A DNA stretch of 64,000 bases from contig NZ_OBDY01000034.1 in the NCBI RefSeq assembly GCF_900215205.1, positions 1 through 64,000 on the forward strand, read 5' to 3'. Source of the DNA: Paractinoplanes atraurantiacus. GTDB lineage: Bacteria; Actinomycetota; Actinomycetes; Mycobacteriales; Micromonosporaceae. Position 1 is the stretch's first letter. Each line of letters opens with the position of its first letter. The position numbers and the translations under genes are program-made. This document shows, piece by piece, positions 24,060 through 32,405 of the stretch. A model generated the notes under the pieces. That model was not told the origin of the DNA. It worked only from the letters and a program-made list of their open reading frames with translations, and did no database searches.

Positions 24060-27000
24060 TTGTTCCACTCAGTACTGGCGGTCGTCACGACCGCCGCCCT
24101 GGCGACGGTGCCGGCCGGTCAACCCGCGCCGGCGCCCACCGCCGCCGCGCCCGACGGCCGGGCCACGACGGTCACCCTCATCACCGGCGACCGGATCACC
24201 GTGACCGGCACCGCCGTCGGTGTCGCCCGCGCCTCCGGTGGCGTCCGGATCAGCACGTTCAAGGGCCAGACGTACGCCTATCCCGACGCCGCCATGCCGT
24301 ACGTGACCTCGGGCCTGCTCGACGACGACCTGTTCAACGTCACCAAGCTCATCGCCGACGGCTACGACGACGCGCACACCGGCGCGACCCCCGTGATCGT
24401 GCAGTACGCCGGCGGCGTCGCCCCGGCCGGCAAGCAGCCCGCCGGCGTCACCCCGGTCCGCACCCTGGCCAGCATCGGCGGGGCCGCGCTGACCGTCGAC
24501 CACGACGCCACCGCGGACTTCTTCGCCTCCCTCACGACGGCCCGCAAGGGCACCTCGATGAGGCGTGTCTGGCTCGACGGGAAGGCCCACGCCGACCTGG
24601 CCGACAGCGTCGCCAAGATCGGCGCCCCCGAGGTCTGGGCCGGTGGCGACACCGGGCAGGGCGTCGACGTGGCCGTCCTGGACACCGGCGTCGACACCGG
24701 GCACCCCGACCTGGCCGGGCGGATCGCCGAGACGGCCAGTTTCGTGCCCGGCGAGGAGGTCACCGACCGGCACGGGCACGGCACCCACGTGGCCTCCACG
24801 ATCGCCGGCACCGGCGCCGCCTCCGACGGCAAGGAACGGGGTGTCGCCCCCGGCGCCGAGCTGCACATCGGCAAGGTGCTCAACGACGCCGGCGAGGGCC
24901 AGGACTCCTGGATCATCGGCGGCATGGAGTGGGCCACCCGCACCGCGAAGGCCAAGGTCGTCAGCATGAGCCTGGGCGGCGGCCCGAGCGACGGCTCCGA
25001 CCCGCTCAGCGAGGCGGTCGACCGGCTCAGCGCCGAGACCGGCGCCCTGTTCGTCATCGCGGCCGGCAACAGCGGCCCGGACGCGCAGACGGTCAGCGCC
25101 CCCGGCGCGGCCGACTCCGCGCTGACCGTGGGCGCCTCGGACAGCCGGGACCGGCTGGCCGTCTTCTCCAGCCGGGGCCCGCGGGTCGAGGACAACGCAC
25201 CGAAGCCGGACCTCACCGCGCCCGGCGTCGACATTCTGGCCGCCCGCTCGCAGTACGCCCCGGAGGGCGAGGGCTCGTACCAGACGATGAGCGGCACCTC
25301 GATGGCCACGCCGCACGTGGCCGGCGCGGCCGCGCTGCTCGCCGCCGCACACCCGGACTGGACCGGGCCGCGGCTCAAGGACGCGCTGATGAGCACGTCC
25401 AAGGCGACCCCGTGGTCACCGGTCGAGTTCGGCGGCACCGGCCGCCTCGACGCCGCCGCGGCGGTGAAGGGCACGCTCTTCGCCACCGGCACGACGTTCC
25501 ACGAGCTGAAGTTCCCGTACTCATCCGGGCAGAAGGACACCCGGACCATCACCTACACCAACATCGGCGACCAGGCCGTCACCCTCGACCTGGCGTCGAC
25601 GAACGAGGCCTTCACCCTGCCGCGGAAGAAGGTCACGGTTCCCGCCCACGGCACGGCGACGGCCGAGGTGGTCGCTCCGCTCGACCCGATGCCCGACGAC
25701 ACGTACGCCATCGGCTCGGTGACGGCGACAAACGGGGAGCAGAGCCTGCGTACGACCGTGGGCCTCAACCGCGAGGGCCAGCGGGCGAACCTGACCGTGA
25801 ACTCCAAGGGCCCGGACGGCAAGCCGCTGCCCGGCGTGCTCATCATCAAGGACATCAAGCACGACACCGCGCCCCGGGCCTACGAGGTCGGCGCCGATGG
25901 CGCGCTGACACTGCGGCTGCCGGTCAGCACGTGGGCGATCTGGCAGTACGCCGACGTGCCGGGCCTCCGTGGCCCGCACTCGCTGGGCATGGCCGTGCTG
26001 GCCGCGCCCGAGGTGGTGCTGACCGCCGACCGCAAGCTCACCCTGGACGGCACGAAACTGGTGCCGGCCAAGGTGACCACCCCGCAGCGCACCAGCATGG
26101 CCCAGCTGCGGGCCGACGTCTTCCGCTCCTACCCGGGCAAGCACCCGTTCGGCGACGACTACGTGGTGGGTCCCCGGTACGACAGCATCTGGGCCACGCC
26201 GACCGGCAAGAAGGTCACCCAGGGCACGTTCACCTTCGGCACCCGCTGGAGCGCCGTCCAGCCTCCGCTGGCGCTGACCGTGGGCGGCAAGGTCTTCGAC
26301 GACCTGCTGTGGCAGTCCGGCTCGCCCAAGCTGCCCGACGGCGTCAGGCGGAGCCAGGCCGTGCTGGTCAAGCCGGGCGGCTCTTTCGCCGCGGCGAAGG
26401 GCAAGGTCGCGGTCGTACGCTTCGCCGACGTCGACACGGCGATCACCCAGGCCGCGGCCGCGGCGAAGGCCGGCGCCACCCTGCTCGTCATCGTCAACTC
26501 CGGCCCGGGCCGGCTCGACGCCTGGTGGGAGGTGGGTGATCCGCTCACCCCGCTGCCCGTCGCCGCCGTCGCCCGGGACGAGGGCGAGCAGCTGATCGCC
26601 CGTCTCGGCCGGGCCGAGGTGGCGGTGGAGGCGCACCCGGCGCCCCACTACGTCTACGACCTCAGCAAGTGGTTCTCCGGCGCCGTGCCGGCGAGCCTGA
26701 CCTGGCAGCCGAAGCAGCGTGACCTGGCCCGGGTCGAGCAGGACTTCCGCAGCCGTACGGCCGGCACCGGCCTGATGGCCCGCGGCGACCTCAACGCCGA
26801 CCTGAACGCCTACCTGTACGGCCCGGCGCTGACCGTCCCCGCCCAGGGCAGGCGCACCGACTGGGTCTCCACCGGCTCCTGGATGGAACAGGCCGGGGTG
26901 TACCCGGTCGTCCAGATCTCCGACGGGCACAGCTATCCGGCCGGCCGGACGAGCCGGACGAGCTGGTTCGCCCCGGTCGCGCGGCCCCGCCTGTTCGAGC

Positions 27001-27602
27001 GCGGCGGGCCGGCCCGGATCGGTGAGGCCGTCGCCTTCTTCGGCCTGGCGCCGTTCGGCGACGGCGATCCGCACCACCAGGGCAGCCTGGAGGAGGAACT
27101 GACCCAGAGCACGGCGCTCTACCACGGCGGCACCGAGCTGGCCCGGATCGACGGGTCGTTCTTCGACGTCGTGGTCGGGGCCGGGGCGACCCCGCTGCGG
27201 CTGGTCACCGAGACCGCCCACGCCGGCACGGTCACGCCGTACAGCACGAAGACGTCGACTTCGTGGTCGTTCGTCGCGCCCGCCGTCGATCTGAGCCAGG
27301 ACGTCGTCAACGAGCCGCTCGACCTCGTGCAGCTCGACTACGCGGTGGCGACCGACCTGTCCGGCCGGGCCTCCCGGCAGGCGCAGCTGGGTGTGACCGC
27401 GAGCCGTCTGGACGGCACCGCGCTGCGCACGGCGGTCAAGGTCGAGGTGTCGTACGACGACGGCCGCACCTGGCGCGCGGTGAAGAGCAGGATCGACGCC
27501 CCGCGCTCGGCCAAATACGTCAGTGTGCGGGCGACCGCAGAGGACAAGGCCAAGCGCTCCTCGGTCACCCAGACCGTGATCCGGGCGTTCGGCCTGCGGT
27601 AG
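24060..27602 (+). CDS. large secreted subtilisin-like serine protease (S8) with PA domain
   Basis: This 1180-residue protein starts at TTG 24060, which has AGGAG seven bases upstream; an in-frame ATG at 24021 has no ribosome binding site. A signal peptide covers about residues 1-30. A propeptide with TLITGDRITVTG follows. The catalytic triad is Asp208 (VAVLDTGVDTGHPDL), His240 (HGHGTHVAS) and Ser414 (GTSMATPHVAGAAAL). After the protease domain come beta-rich regions and a PA-type insert (about 770-850, KGKVAVVRFADVD). The C-terminus is beta-rich, with no sortase signal. It is a streptomycete-type extracellular protease for degrading external protein. Confidence 0.92.
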   Translation: MFHSVLAVVTTAALATVPAGQPAPAPTAAAPDGRATTVTLITGDRITVTGTAVGVARASGGVRISTFKGQTYAYPDAAMPYVTSGLLDDDLFNVTKLIADGYDDAHTGATPVIVQYAGGVAPAGKQPAGVTPVRTLASIGGAALTVDHDATADFFASLTTARKGTSMRRVWLDGKAHADLADSVAKIGAPEVWAGGDTGQGVDVAVLDTGVDTGHPDLAGRIAETASFVPGEEVTDRHGHGTHVASTIAGTGAASDGKERGVAPGAELHIGKVLNDAGEGQDSWIIGGMEWATRTAKAKVVSMSLGGGPSDGSDPLSEAVDRLSAETGALFVIAAGNSGPDAQTVSAPGAADSALTVGASDSRDRLAVFSSRGPRVEDNAPKPDLTAPGVDILAARSQYAPEGEGSYQTMSGTSMATPHVAGAAALLAAAHPDWTGPRLKDALMSTSKATPWSPVEFGGTGRLDAAAAVKGTLFATGTTFHELKFPYSSGQKDTRTITYTNIGDQAVTLDLASTNEAFTLPRKKVTVPAHGTATAEVVAPLDPMPDDTYAIGSVTATNGEQSLRTTVGLNREGQRANLTVNSKGPDGKPLPGVLIIKDIKHDTAPRAYEVGADGALTLRLPVSTWAIWQYADVPGLRGPHSLGMAVLAAPEVVLTADRKLTLDGTKLVPAKVTTPQRTSMAQLRADVFRSYPGKHPFGDDYVVGPRYDSIWATPTGKKVTQGTFTFGTRWSAVQPPLALTVGGKVFDDLLWQSGSPKLPDGVRRSQAVLVKPGGSFAAAKGKVAVVRFADVDTAITQAAAAAKAGATLLVIVNSGPGRLDAWWEVGDPLTPLPVAAVARDEGEQLIARLGRAEVAVEAHPAPHYVYDLSKWFSGAVPASLTWQPKQRDLARVEQDFRSRTAGTGLMARGDLNADLNAYLYGPALTVPAQGRRTDWVSTGSWMEQAGVYPVVQISDGHSYPAGRTSRTSWFAPVARPRLFERGGPARIGEAVAFFGLAPFGDGDPHHQGSLEEELTQSTALYHGGTELARIDGSFFDVVVGAGATPLRLVTETAHAGTVTPYSTKTSTSWSFVAPAVDLSQDVVNEPLDLVQLDYAVATDLSGRASRQAQLGVTASRLDGTALRTAVKVEVSYDDGRTWRAVKSRIDAPRSAKYVSVRATAEDKAKRSSVTQTVIRAFGLR

Positions 27603-27609
27603 GGCCGGA

Positions 27610-27664
27610 GCGCACCCACTACGCCAGGGCTTCCCGCAGGGCCTTGCGGGCGTAGTGGGTGCGC
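27610..27664. terminator. 16-bp perfect inverted repeat shared by convergent genes
   Basis: GCGCACCCACTACGCC (27610-27625) is repeated inverted at 27649-27664, leaving a 23-base loop. The inner arm is the coding sequence of the ECF sigma factor's T-H-Y-A, and the outer arm spans its stop codon at 27619-27621. It starts eight bases after the protease stop and probably ends both transcripts. Confidence 0.8.
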
Positions 27665-28113
27665 GACTTGACCGTGCCGACCGGCACCCCGAGCCGGTCG
27701 GCGATCCGCTCGATCGGCTCGCCGCGCAGGTAGACGTCGCTCAGCAGGGCCCGGTTGGCCTCGCTGAGCTGCGCGAACGCCGAGCGCACGGCCTTGGACG
27801 CGAGCGCCGTGTCACCGGTCTCGTCCGAGCCGGTGGCCACCCACGTCAGGTCGCCCACGCCCACCTCGACCGGCCGGTAGCGCCGCGAGCGCACCGAGTC
27901 GATGACCAGCCGGCGGGCCACCGTGAACAGCCAGCGCCGCTCCTCCTCCGAGTTGGGCGGCAGCCCGTTCACGTGCCGCCAGGCCCGCACCATCGTCTCC
28001 TGCGTGAGGTCCTCGGACGTCTGCCGGGCGCCCCGCGTGAGCTTGAGGATGAAGTAGTAGACGTCGCGGGAGTGCGCGGCGTGCAGGGCCGTCATGCGTG
28101 CGTCGGCGTCCAT
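27619..28113 (-). CDS. ECF sigma factor (short, two-domain)
   Basis: This 164-residue protein has sigma region 2 (YFILKLTRGARQTSEDLTQE, then TMVRAWRH) and region 4 (LSEANRALLSDVYLRGEPIE, then RIADRLGVPVGTVKSR). It is of the SigK/SigE-like size with no extra domain. Its ATG follows the dehalogenase-like gene's stop by three bases (TGAGTCATG), so they are co-transcribed. No anti-sigma gene is adjacent. An alternative start is M7. Target promoters are unknown. Confidence 0.88.
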   Translation of the reverse strand: MDADARMTALHAAHSRDVYYFILKLTRGARQTSEDLTQETMVRAWRHVNGLPPNSEEERRWLFTVARRLVIDSVRSRRYRPVEVGVGDLTWVATGSDETGDTALASKAVRSAFAQLSEANRALLSDVYLRGEPIERIADRLGVPVGTVKSRTHYARKALREALA

Positions 28114-28116
28114 GAC

Positions 28117-28998
28117 TCACCCGGCCGTGTGGAAGCGCCGCAGCGCGGCCAAAGTGCCGACGGGGTTTTCCTCGGGCAGGAAGTGGCCGCCGGCCAGGCC
28201 CTCGCCGACGACGTCGTCCGCCCAGCCGCGCCAGACGTCGAGGGGGTCGTACCACGTGCCGACCGGGCCGCCGGCGCTCCACAGCACCTGCACCGGGCAG
28301 CCGATCCGGCGCCCGTTCGCCTGGTCCTCGTCGTCGGCGGCGCGGTCGGTGGTCGCGCCCGCCCGGTAGTCCTCGCAGATCGCCCGTACGACATCGGGGT
28401 CGTGCACGAAGTGCGAGTACTCGGCCAGCGTGTGCTCGTCGCGCCGGCGCAGCGATCCGCCGAACTGGACGTCGAAGAAGAACCAGTCCGGGTCGTGGAC
28501 GATCAGGATCTCCGGGACGGGGTACGGCTGAGCCAGCATCGCCCAGTGCCAGTAGACCAGGGCGAAGCGGTCGTCCGCGCGCGCCCACACCTCGCCGGTC
28601 GGCACGACGTCGAGAACCGTCAGCCGCCGTACGGCCGAAGGATGGTCGAGGGCGAGCCGATAGCCGACCCGGCCGCCGCGGTCGTGCCCGGCCACGTCGA
28701 ACCGGTCGTAGCCGAGCTTGGCCATCAGCCCGAGCACGTCCGAGGCCATCGCCCGCTTGCTGTAGGCGTGGTGCTCCGGGTCCGGCTCGGGTTTGGAGCT
28801 TCCGCCGTAGCCGCGCAGGTCCGGCGCCACGACGGTGAAGTCGCGGGCCAGTTCACCGGCGACGGCCGACCAGCACAGGTGGGTCTCCGGGTAGCCGTGC
28901 AGCAACAGCAGCGGCGGCCCGGAACCACCCCTGCGCACCCGGAGCGTCTGATCGCCGACCGTGATCTGCTCCAGCTCGTACCCGTCGAACCCAGCCAT
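28117..28998 (-). CDS. fluoroacetate-dehalogenase-like alpha/beta hydrolase
   Basis: This 293-residue protein carries the full set of residues I associate with the haloacetate/fluoroacetate dehalogenase family. These are HGYPETH (oxyanion), nucleophile Asp106 with Arg107 and Arg110 in GHDRGGR, Asp130 in TVLDVVPT, the halide-pocket pair His151-Trp152 in YWHWAMLAQP, Tyr211 and base His272 in GGHFLPEE. It may cut a carbon-halogen bond in haloacetates; epoxide hydrolases of the same fold are the alternative. AGGAGA precedes ATG 28998, and a terminator-like hairpin separates it from the gene upstream. Confidence 0.82.
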   Translation of the reverse strand: MAGFDGYELEQITVGDQTLRVRRGGSGPPLLLLHGYPETHLCWSAVAGELARDFTVVAPDLRGYGGSSKPEPDPEHHAYSKRAMASDVLGLMAKLGYDRFDVAGHDRGGRVGYRLALDHPSAVRRLTVLDVVPTGEVWARADDRFALVYWHWAMLAQPYPVPEILIVHDPDWFFFDVQFGGSLRRRDEHTLAEYSHFVHDPDVVRAICEDYRAGATTDRAADDEDQANGRRIGCPVQVLWSAGGPVGTWYDPLDVWRGWADDVVGEGLAGGHFLPEENPVGTLAALRRFHTAG

Positions 28999-29022
28999 CG
29001 AAGTCTCCTAGGGAAAGAGCGG

Positions 29023-29050
29023 TGCCCGCCGGCGCCGTTGCCGGCGGGCA
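29023..29050 (-). terminator. 11-bp hairpin between two hydrolase genes
   Basis: TGCCCGCCGGC (29023-29033) pairs perfectly with GCCGGCGGGCA (29040-29050) with a 6-base loop. It lies downstream of the alpha/beta hydrolase at 29059 and upstream of the dehalogenase-like gene, so part of the transcription probably stops here. Confidence 0.65.
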
Positions 29051-29058
29051 GCCGCGGC

Positions 29059-29769
29059 TCAGCTGGTGAAGGCGACCGCTTCGAGGATCACGGCCGTGAC
29101 CTCGTCGGGCCGCGACGTCGCGATGGCGTGCGACGCGCCGGCGACCTCGCGGACGCCCTGCGGCGACGACCGTTGCACCTGCCAGCGGAAGACGTCGGCC
29201 GGGATGTTGCGGTCGCTGTCGCCGAAGACCTCCCACGTCGGCAGGGTCTTCCAGGCCGGCTTGTCGGCCGACAGCTCGTCGGTGAGCGCCTTCTGAGTCA
29301 CCGAGCGCTGGGTGCGCCCGAGCAGGATGGCGTCCTCCAGCTCGAGGTCGGCCCCGAACTGCGACGGGAACTTGGCCGGGTCGATCTTCAGCTCGGTGTT
29401 GCCGTCCGACAACGGGAACGTCACCAGCGCCTCGCCCAGCGTGCCGCCGGGGAACTTGCCGGACAGGGAGAACGCGGACTCGCCGTGGTCGGGCACGAAG
29501 GCCGCGACGTAGACCAGCGCGCGTACCGGGTCGAGGCCGGTCGCGGCCTCGGTGATGACCATGCCGCCGTACGAGTGGCCGACGAGCACGACCGGGCCGC
29601 CGACGCCGTTGACGACGTCACGCACGTACTGGGCGTCGGTGGCGAGGCTGCGCAACGGATTCGCCACGGCGATGGCGTCGATGCCCTGCTTGGCCAGTTC
29701 CGAGATGACCGGGTTCCAGGCGGTGGAGTCGGCGAACGCGCCGTGCACGAGAACGACTGTGGGTTTCAT
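29059..29769 (-). CDS. alpha/beta hydrolase, copy A
   Basis: This 236-residue protein begins with TVVLVHGAFADSTAWNPV (oxyanion loop). It has the nucleophile elbow GHSYGG (serine present), an acid in FGDSDRNIP and the base in GASHAIATSRP. It belongs to a small-esterase group common in actinobacteria. It is 10 bases downstream of the HSL-type esterase. The clear paralogue at 55819-56532 keeps the same neighbour, so the pair forms a duplicated module. The substrate is unknown. Confidence 0.85.
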   Translation of the reverse strand: MKPTVVLVHGAFADSTAWNPVISELAKQGIDAIAVANPLRSLATDAQYVRDVVNGVGGPVVLVGHSYGGMVITEAATGLDPVRALVYVAAFVPDHGESAFSLSGKFPGGTLGEALVTFPLSDGNTELKIDPAKFPSQFGADLELEDAILLGRTQRSVTQKALTDELSADKPAWKTLPTWEVFGDSDRNIPADVFRWQVQRSSPQGVREVAGASHAIATSRPDEVTAVILEAVAFTS

Positions 29770-29779
29770 CTTTCTCCCC

Positions 29780-30724
29780 TTAGGCCAAACCGAATTTGAT
29801 GGCCGCGATCGCCTGGGCCGTGGCGGCCCGCGAGGCGCGCGTGTCCTTGAGCGGGTTGAGCATCATGAAGTCGTGGATGGTGCCGTCGTAGCGGACGGTC
29901 GTGATCGGCACGCCGGCCGCGCGCAGCTTGGCCGCGTACGCCTCGCCCTCGTCGCGCAGCACGTCGGCCTCGTCGACGAGCAGGAAGGTCGGCGGCAGGC
30001 CCTTGAGGTCCTCGAGCGAGGCCTGGTTGGGCGACGCGGTGATCTCCGAGCGGACCGACTTGTCGGGCGCGTACTGGTCCCAGAACCAGGCCATGGCGGC
30101 CGCGGTCAGGTGCGGGCCGTCGGCGAACTGCTTGTAGCTCCCGGTGTCCATCCGGGCGTCGGTGACCGGGTAGTACATCGAGACGTGCTTGAAGGCGACG
30201 TCGCCGCGCTGCTTGGCCAGGAGGCTGACGGCCGCGGTCATGTTGCCGCCGACCGAGTCGCCGGCCACGGCCAGCCGCGAGGCGTCCAGCCCTTCGGCGG
30301 CACCCTCCTTGACGATCCACTGCGCGGTGGCGTACGCCTGCTCGATCGCGACCGGGTAGTGCGCGTCCGGGGACGGTGTGTACTCGACGAAGACGAACGC
30401 GAACCCGGTGCCGATGGTGAGCTGGCGGACCAGGCGATCGTGGGTCCCGTTGTTGCCGAGCACCCAGCCGCCACCGTGGATGTAGAGCACGGCCGGCAGC
30501 GGGCCGGTCGCGCCGACCGGCTTGACGATGCGGACCCGCACGTCGCCGACCTCGGCCGGCACGGTGATCCACTTGTCGTCGACCTCGGGCAGGTCCGTGA
30601 GACCGGCCTGCACACCGTCGAGGATCTTGCGGGCCTCGACCGGGGTGACCTGATAGACGAACGGCGGCTGGGCGGCCGCCTCGCCGAACGCTTGGGCGGC
30701 CGGCTCCAGAACGATGTCGGACAC
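29780..30724 (-). CDS. HSL-type alpha/beta hydrolase (esterase), copy A
   Basis: This 314-residue protein has the hormone-sensitive-lipase signature: YIHGGGWVLGNNGTHDR (oxyanion hole), nucleophile elbow GDSVGG, acid in LVDEADVLRDEGEAY and base His in TIHDFMMLNP. All catalytic residues are intact. It would hydrolyse short acyl esters. It lies directly downstream of the truncated ECF41-like sigma gene, and its promoter-like element overlaps the sigma gene's last codons. The paralogue at 56529-57242 has lost the serine and about 50 internal residues. Confidence 0.88.
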   Translation of the reverse strand: MSDIVLEPAAQAFGEAAAQPPFVYQVTPVEARKILDGVQAGLTDLPEVDDKWITVPAEVGDVRVRIVKPVGATGPLPAVLYIHGGGWVLGNNGTHDRLVRQLTIGTGFAFVFVEYTPSPDAHYPVAIEQAYATAQWIVKEGAAEGLDASRLAVAGDSVGGNMTAAVSLLAKQRGDVAFKHVSMYYPVTDARMDTGSYKQFADGPHLTAAAMAWFWDQYAPDKSVRSEITASPNQASLEDLKGLPPTFLLVDEADVLRDEGEAYAAKLRAAGVPITTVRYDGTIHDFMMLNPLKDTRASRAATAQAIAAIKFGLA

Positions 30725-30752
30725 TTTCGGTACTCCGTTCCTCGGGTGTGAA

Positions 30753-30785
30753 CTGAAGCTAGGAAGAGCCAGTGCGAAACGAGTG
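30753..30785 (-). promoter_or_regulatory. 33-bp promoter-like element (P2) before the esterase operon
   Basis: On the minus strand this reads CACTCG-N4-GCACTGG-x-TCTTCCTAGC, preceded by AGT. It matches P1 (31372-31404) at about 22 of 31 positions and P3 (37102-37134) at conserved spacing. It would give a short leader of about 26 bases before ATG 30724. It overlaps the 3' end of the sigma gene. Confidence 0.6.
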
Positions 30786-31355
30786 ACTCACCAGTGCCGC
30801 CGGGTCGCCCGTGCGGGAGACCTCGGTGAACGCGGTGAGGAGGTCGCGGTGGTCCACCGACGACACCCGGCTGTCACCGGAGGTCTCGAGCCGGGTCCGG
30901 GCCCGGCGGGTGAGCTGCCGCGCGTGGGCCTCGGTGACGCCCAGCAGGCCGGCGATCTGCCGGTAGGGGAGCGCGAACGCCTCGCGCAGCAGGAAGGCGA
31001 CGCGCTCGCGGGGGCCGAGGCGCGACAGCAGCAGCGCCATCGCGCCGCGCAGCTGGTCGGCTTCCACCACCATGGCCGCCGGGTCCTCGCCCGGCTGGGC
31101 CCGCTCGGCCGGCCAGAGACCGACCGGGCTCTGGTGCCGCGCGTACGCGGTAGTGGTCCGGGTCAGGGACAGGCGGGTCGTGGTGCGGCTCAGGAACGCC
31201 GGCGCGTCCCGGACCACTGTGCGGTCGGTGCCGTTCCAGCGCAGCCACGCGTCCTGCACCACGTCCTCGGCGTCCGGGCCGGCGATGCCCCGGGCGATGC
31301 GGAGCAGCCGATCGCGTACGCCGAGGAAGTCGTGCAGGCCGTCGTCGATCGTCAT
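30759..31355 (-). CDS. ECF41-like sigma factor, C-terminal domain truncated (copy A)
   Basis: This 198-residue protein has region 2 (RLLRIARGIAGPDAEDVVQD, then AWLRW) and region 4 (LPYRQIAGLLGVTEAHARQL). The C-terminus enters the SnoaL-like domain (DLLTAFTEVSRTGDPAALVS) and then stops. Full-length relatives have about 100 more residues, as at 57319-58206. The linker's usual WLPEP reads LWPAE. In ECF41 factors the C-terminal domain controls activity, so this form may behave as a deregulated or dead variant. ATG 31355 was chosen because GAGGAACC precedes it. Confidence 0.8.
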   Translation of the reverse strand: MTIDDGLHDFLGVRDRLLRIARGIAGPDAEDVVQDAWLRWNGTDRTVVRDAPAFLSRTTTRLSLTRTTTAYARHQSPVGLWPAERAQPGEDPAAMVVEADQLRGAMALLLSRLGPRERVAFLLREAFALPYRQIAGLLGVTEAHARQLTRRARTRLETSGDSRVSSVDHRDLLTAFTEVSRTGDPAALVSHSFRTGSS

Positions 31356-31371
31356 GGTTCCTCGCATGGGA

Positions 31372-31404
31372 GGAACGCTAGAAAGGGTCAGTGCTGGTCG
31401 AGTG
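31372..31404 (-). promoter_or_regulatory. 33-bp promoter-like element (P1) before the truncated sigma gene
   Basis: On the minus strand this reads CACTCG-N4-GCACTGA-x-CCTTTCTAGC and aligns without gaps to P2. It overlaps the stop of the DUF4331 gene. It would allow the sigma factor to control itself, as is common for ECF factors (inference). Confidence 0.55.
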
Positions 31405-32365
31405 CCGATGCAGTGACGTACGGAAACTCGTCGCTCGTGCGGACCGCGGTCAGCCCGGTGCTCACCGCCGCGTTGGTGGCCAGCGAGAACATCACCTCGG
31501 GCGCGTTGTCACTCAGGTGCCGCCCGTTGAAGTCGGTGAAGCCGAAGACCGCGGCCGTGCCGACCTGATAGGGCAGGGTGTCGGGCAGGATCCGCTGCGC
31601 GACCGCCAGGGCGTACGCCTCGGGCCGGGCCGACGTGCCCAGGCGCCGCACCGCCGCCGCGACCATCCCGCGCACCTGTCCGCCGTAGCGGGCCCAGTCC
31701 TCGCCCGGGTGGGTGCCGTTGGCCGCGCTCGCCTCGTCGCCGTCGGCGTCACGGAAGATCGGCCAGATCATCGGCAGCCCGGCCCGGCCGGTCTGGTGCC
31801 AGCCGCCGGCGTCGGTGGCCAGCAAGGAGGCGCTCCACACCCGGATCATCCGGTCGGGGAAGAGCTGCCCGTCGCGGTGCGGCACTCGCAGCACGATGCT
31901 CCAGACCGACGAGCCCTCGAACGTGTTGGTGGCCTTGCCCGGCAGATATCCGGTGATCTCGGCGTCCTCGCCGTGGATGAGCAGCCGGTCGACGGCGGCC
32001 AGCTGGGACAGGTCCAGATAGAACGGGTCGAAGGCGCGGCCGGTCCAGATCCGCAGGCCGTCCGGGCCGTCGACGGGCTCGCCGGCCGGGCCGGCCGCGA
32101 TCTCGGCGCCGTCGCGGGTGACCCGCACCGCGCCGTCGGCGAAGGTGAAGCCGAAGACCAGGTTCTCGGCCGGAGAGTCGTCCAGGTGGACCCGGAACTC
32201 GTAGCGGGCCTCGGGGTGGAAGCCGTCGGCGACGGCGTCGCCGGCCAGCGAGGTCCGCACGTTCATCACGAAGACGGTCGCGTCGAGGTCGTCGAAGACG
32301 TACTGGTCGGTGATGTTCAGGCGCGGGTCCTGGCGGGCCTGCGGCGAGTCCAGGTGGTGCGACAT
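31388..32365 (-). CDS. DUF4331-type protein
   Basis: This 325-residue protein begins MSHHLDSPQARQDPRLNITD and has DQYVFDD, the N-terminal signature of the DUF4331 family, whose function is unknown. There is no signal peptide, so the protein is probably cytoplasmic. ATG 32365 has GGAGGAAG upstream and starts directly at the signature; an in-frame start at 32431 is unlikely. Its stop lies within the promoter-like element of the truncated sigma gene. Confidence 0.82.
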   Translation of the reverse strand: MSHHLDSPQARQDPRLNITDQYVFDDLDATVFVMNVRTSLAGDAVADGFHPEARYEFRVHLDDSPAENLVFGFTFADGAVRVTRDGAEIAAGPAGEPVDGPDGLRIWTGRAFDPFYLDLSQLAAVDRLLIHGEDAEITGYLPGKATNTFEGSSVWSIVLRVPHRDGQLFPDRMIRVWSASLLATDAGGWHQTGRAGLPMIWPIFRDADGDEASAANGTHPGEDWARYGGQVRGMVAAAVRRLGTSARPEAYALAVAQRILPDTLPYQVGTAAVFGFTDFNGRHLSDNAPEVMFSLATNAAVSTGLTAVRTSDEFPYVTASALDQH

Positions 32366-32405
32366 GGGGTCTTCCTCCGTTGCGACGGCGATGGCGAGGT
32401 CGCGG

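Noticed and set aside
27619..31355. sigma/anti-sigma pair at the two ECF sigma genes
   Set aside because: No adjacent gene has an anti-sigma (zinc-binding or transmembrane) pattern; the neighbours are hydrolases.
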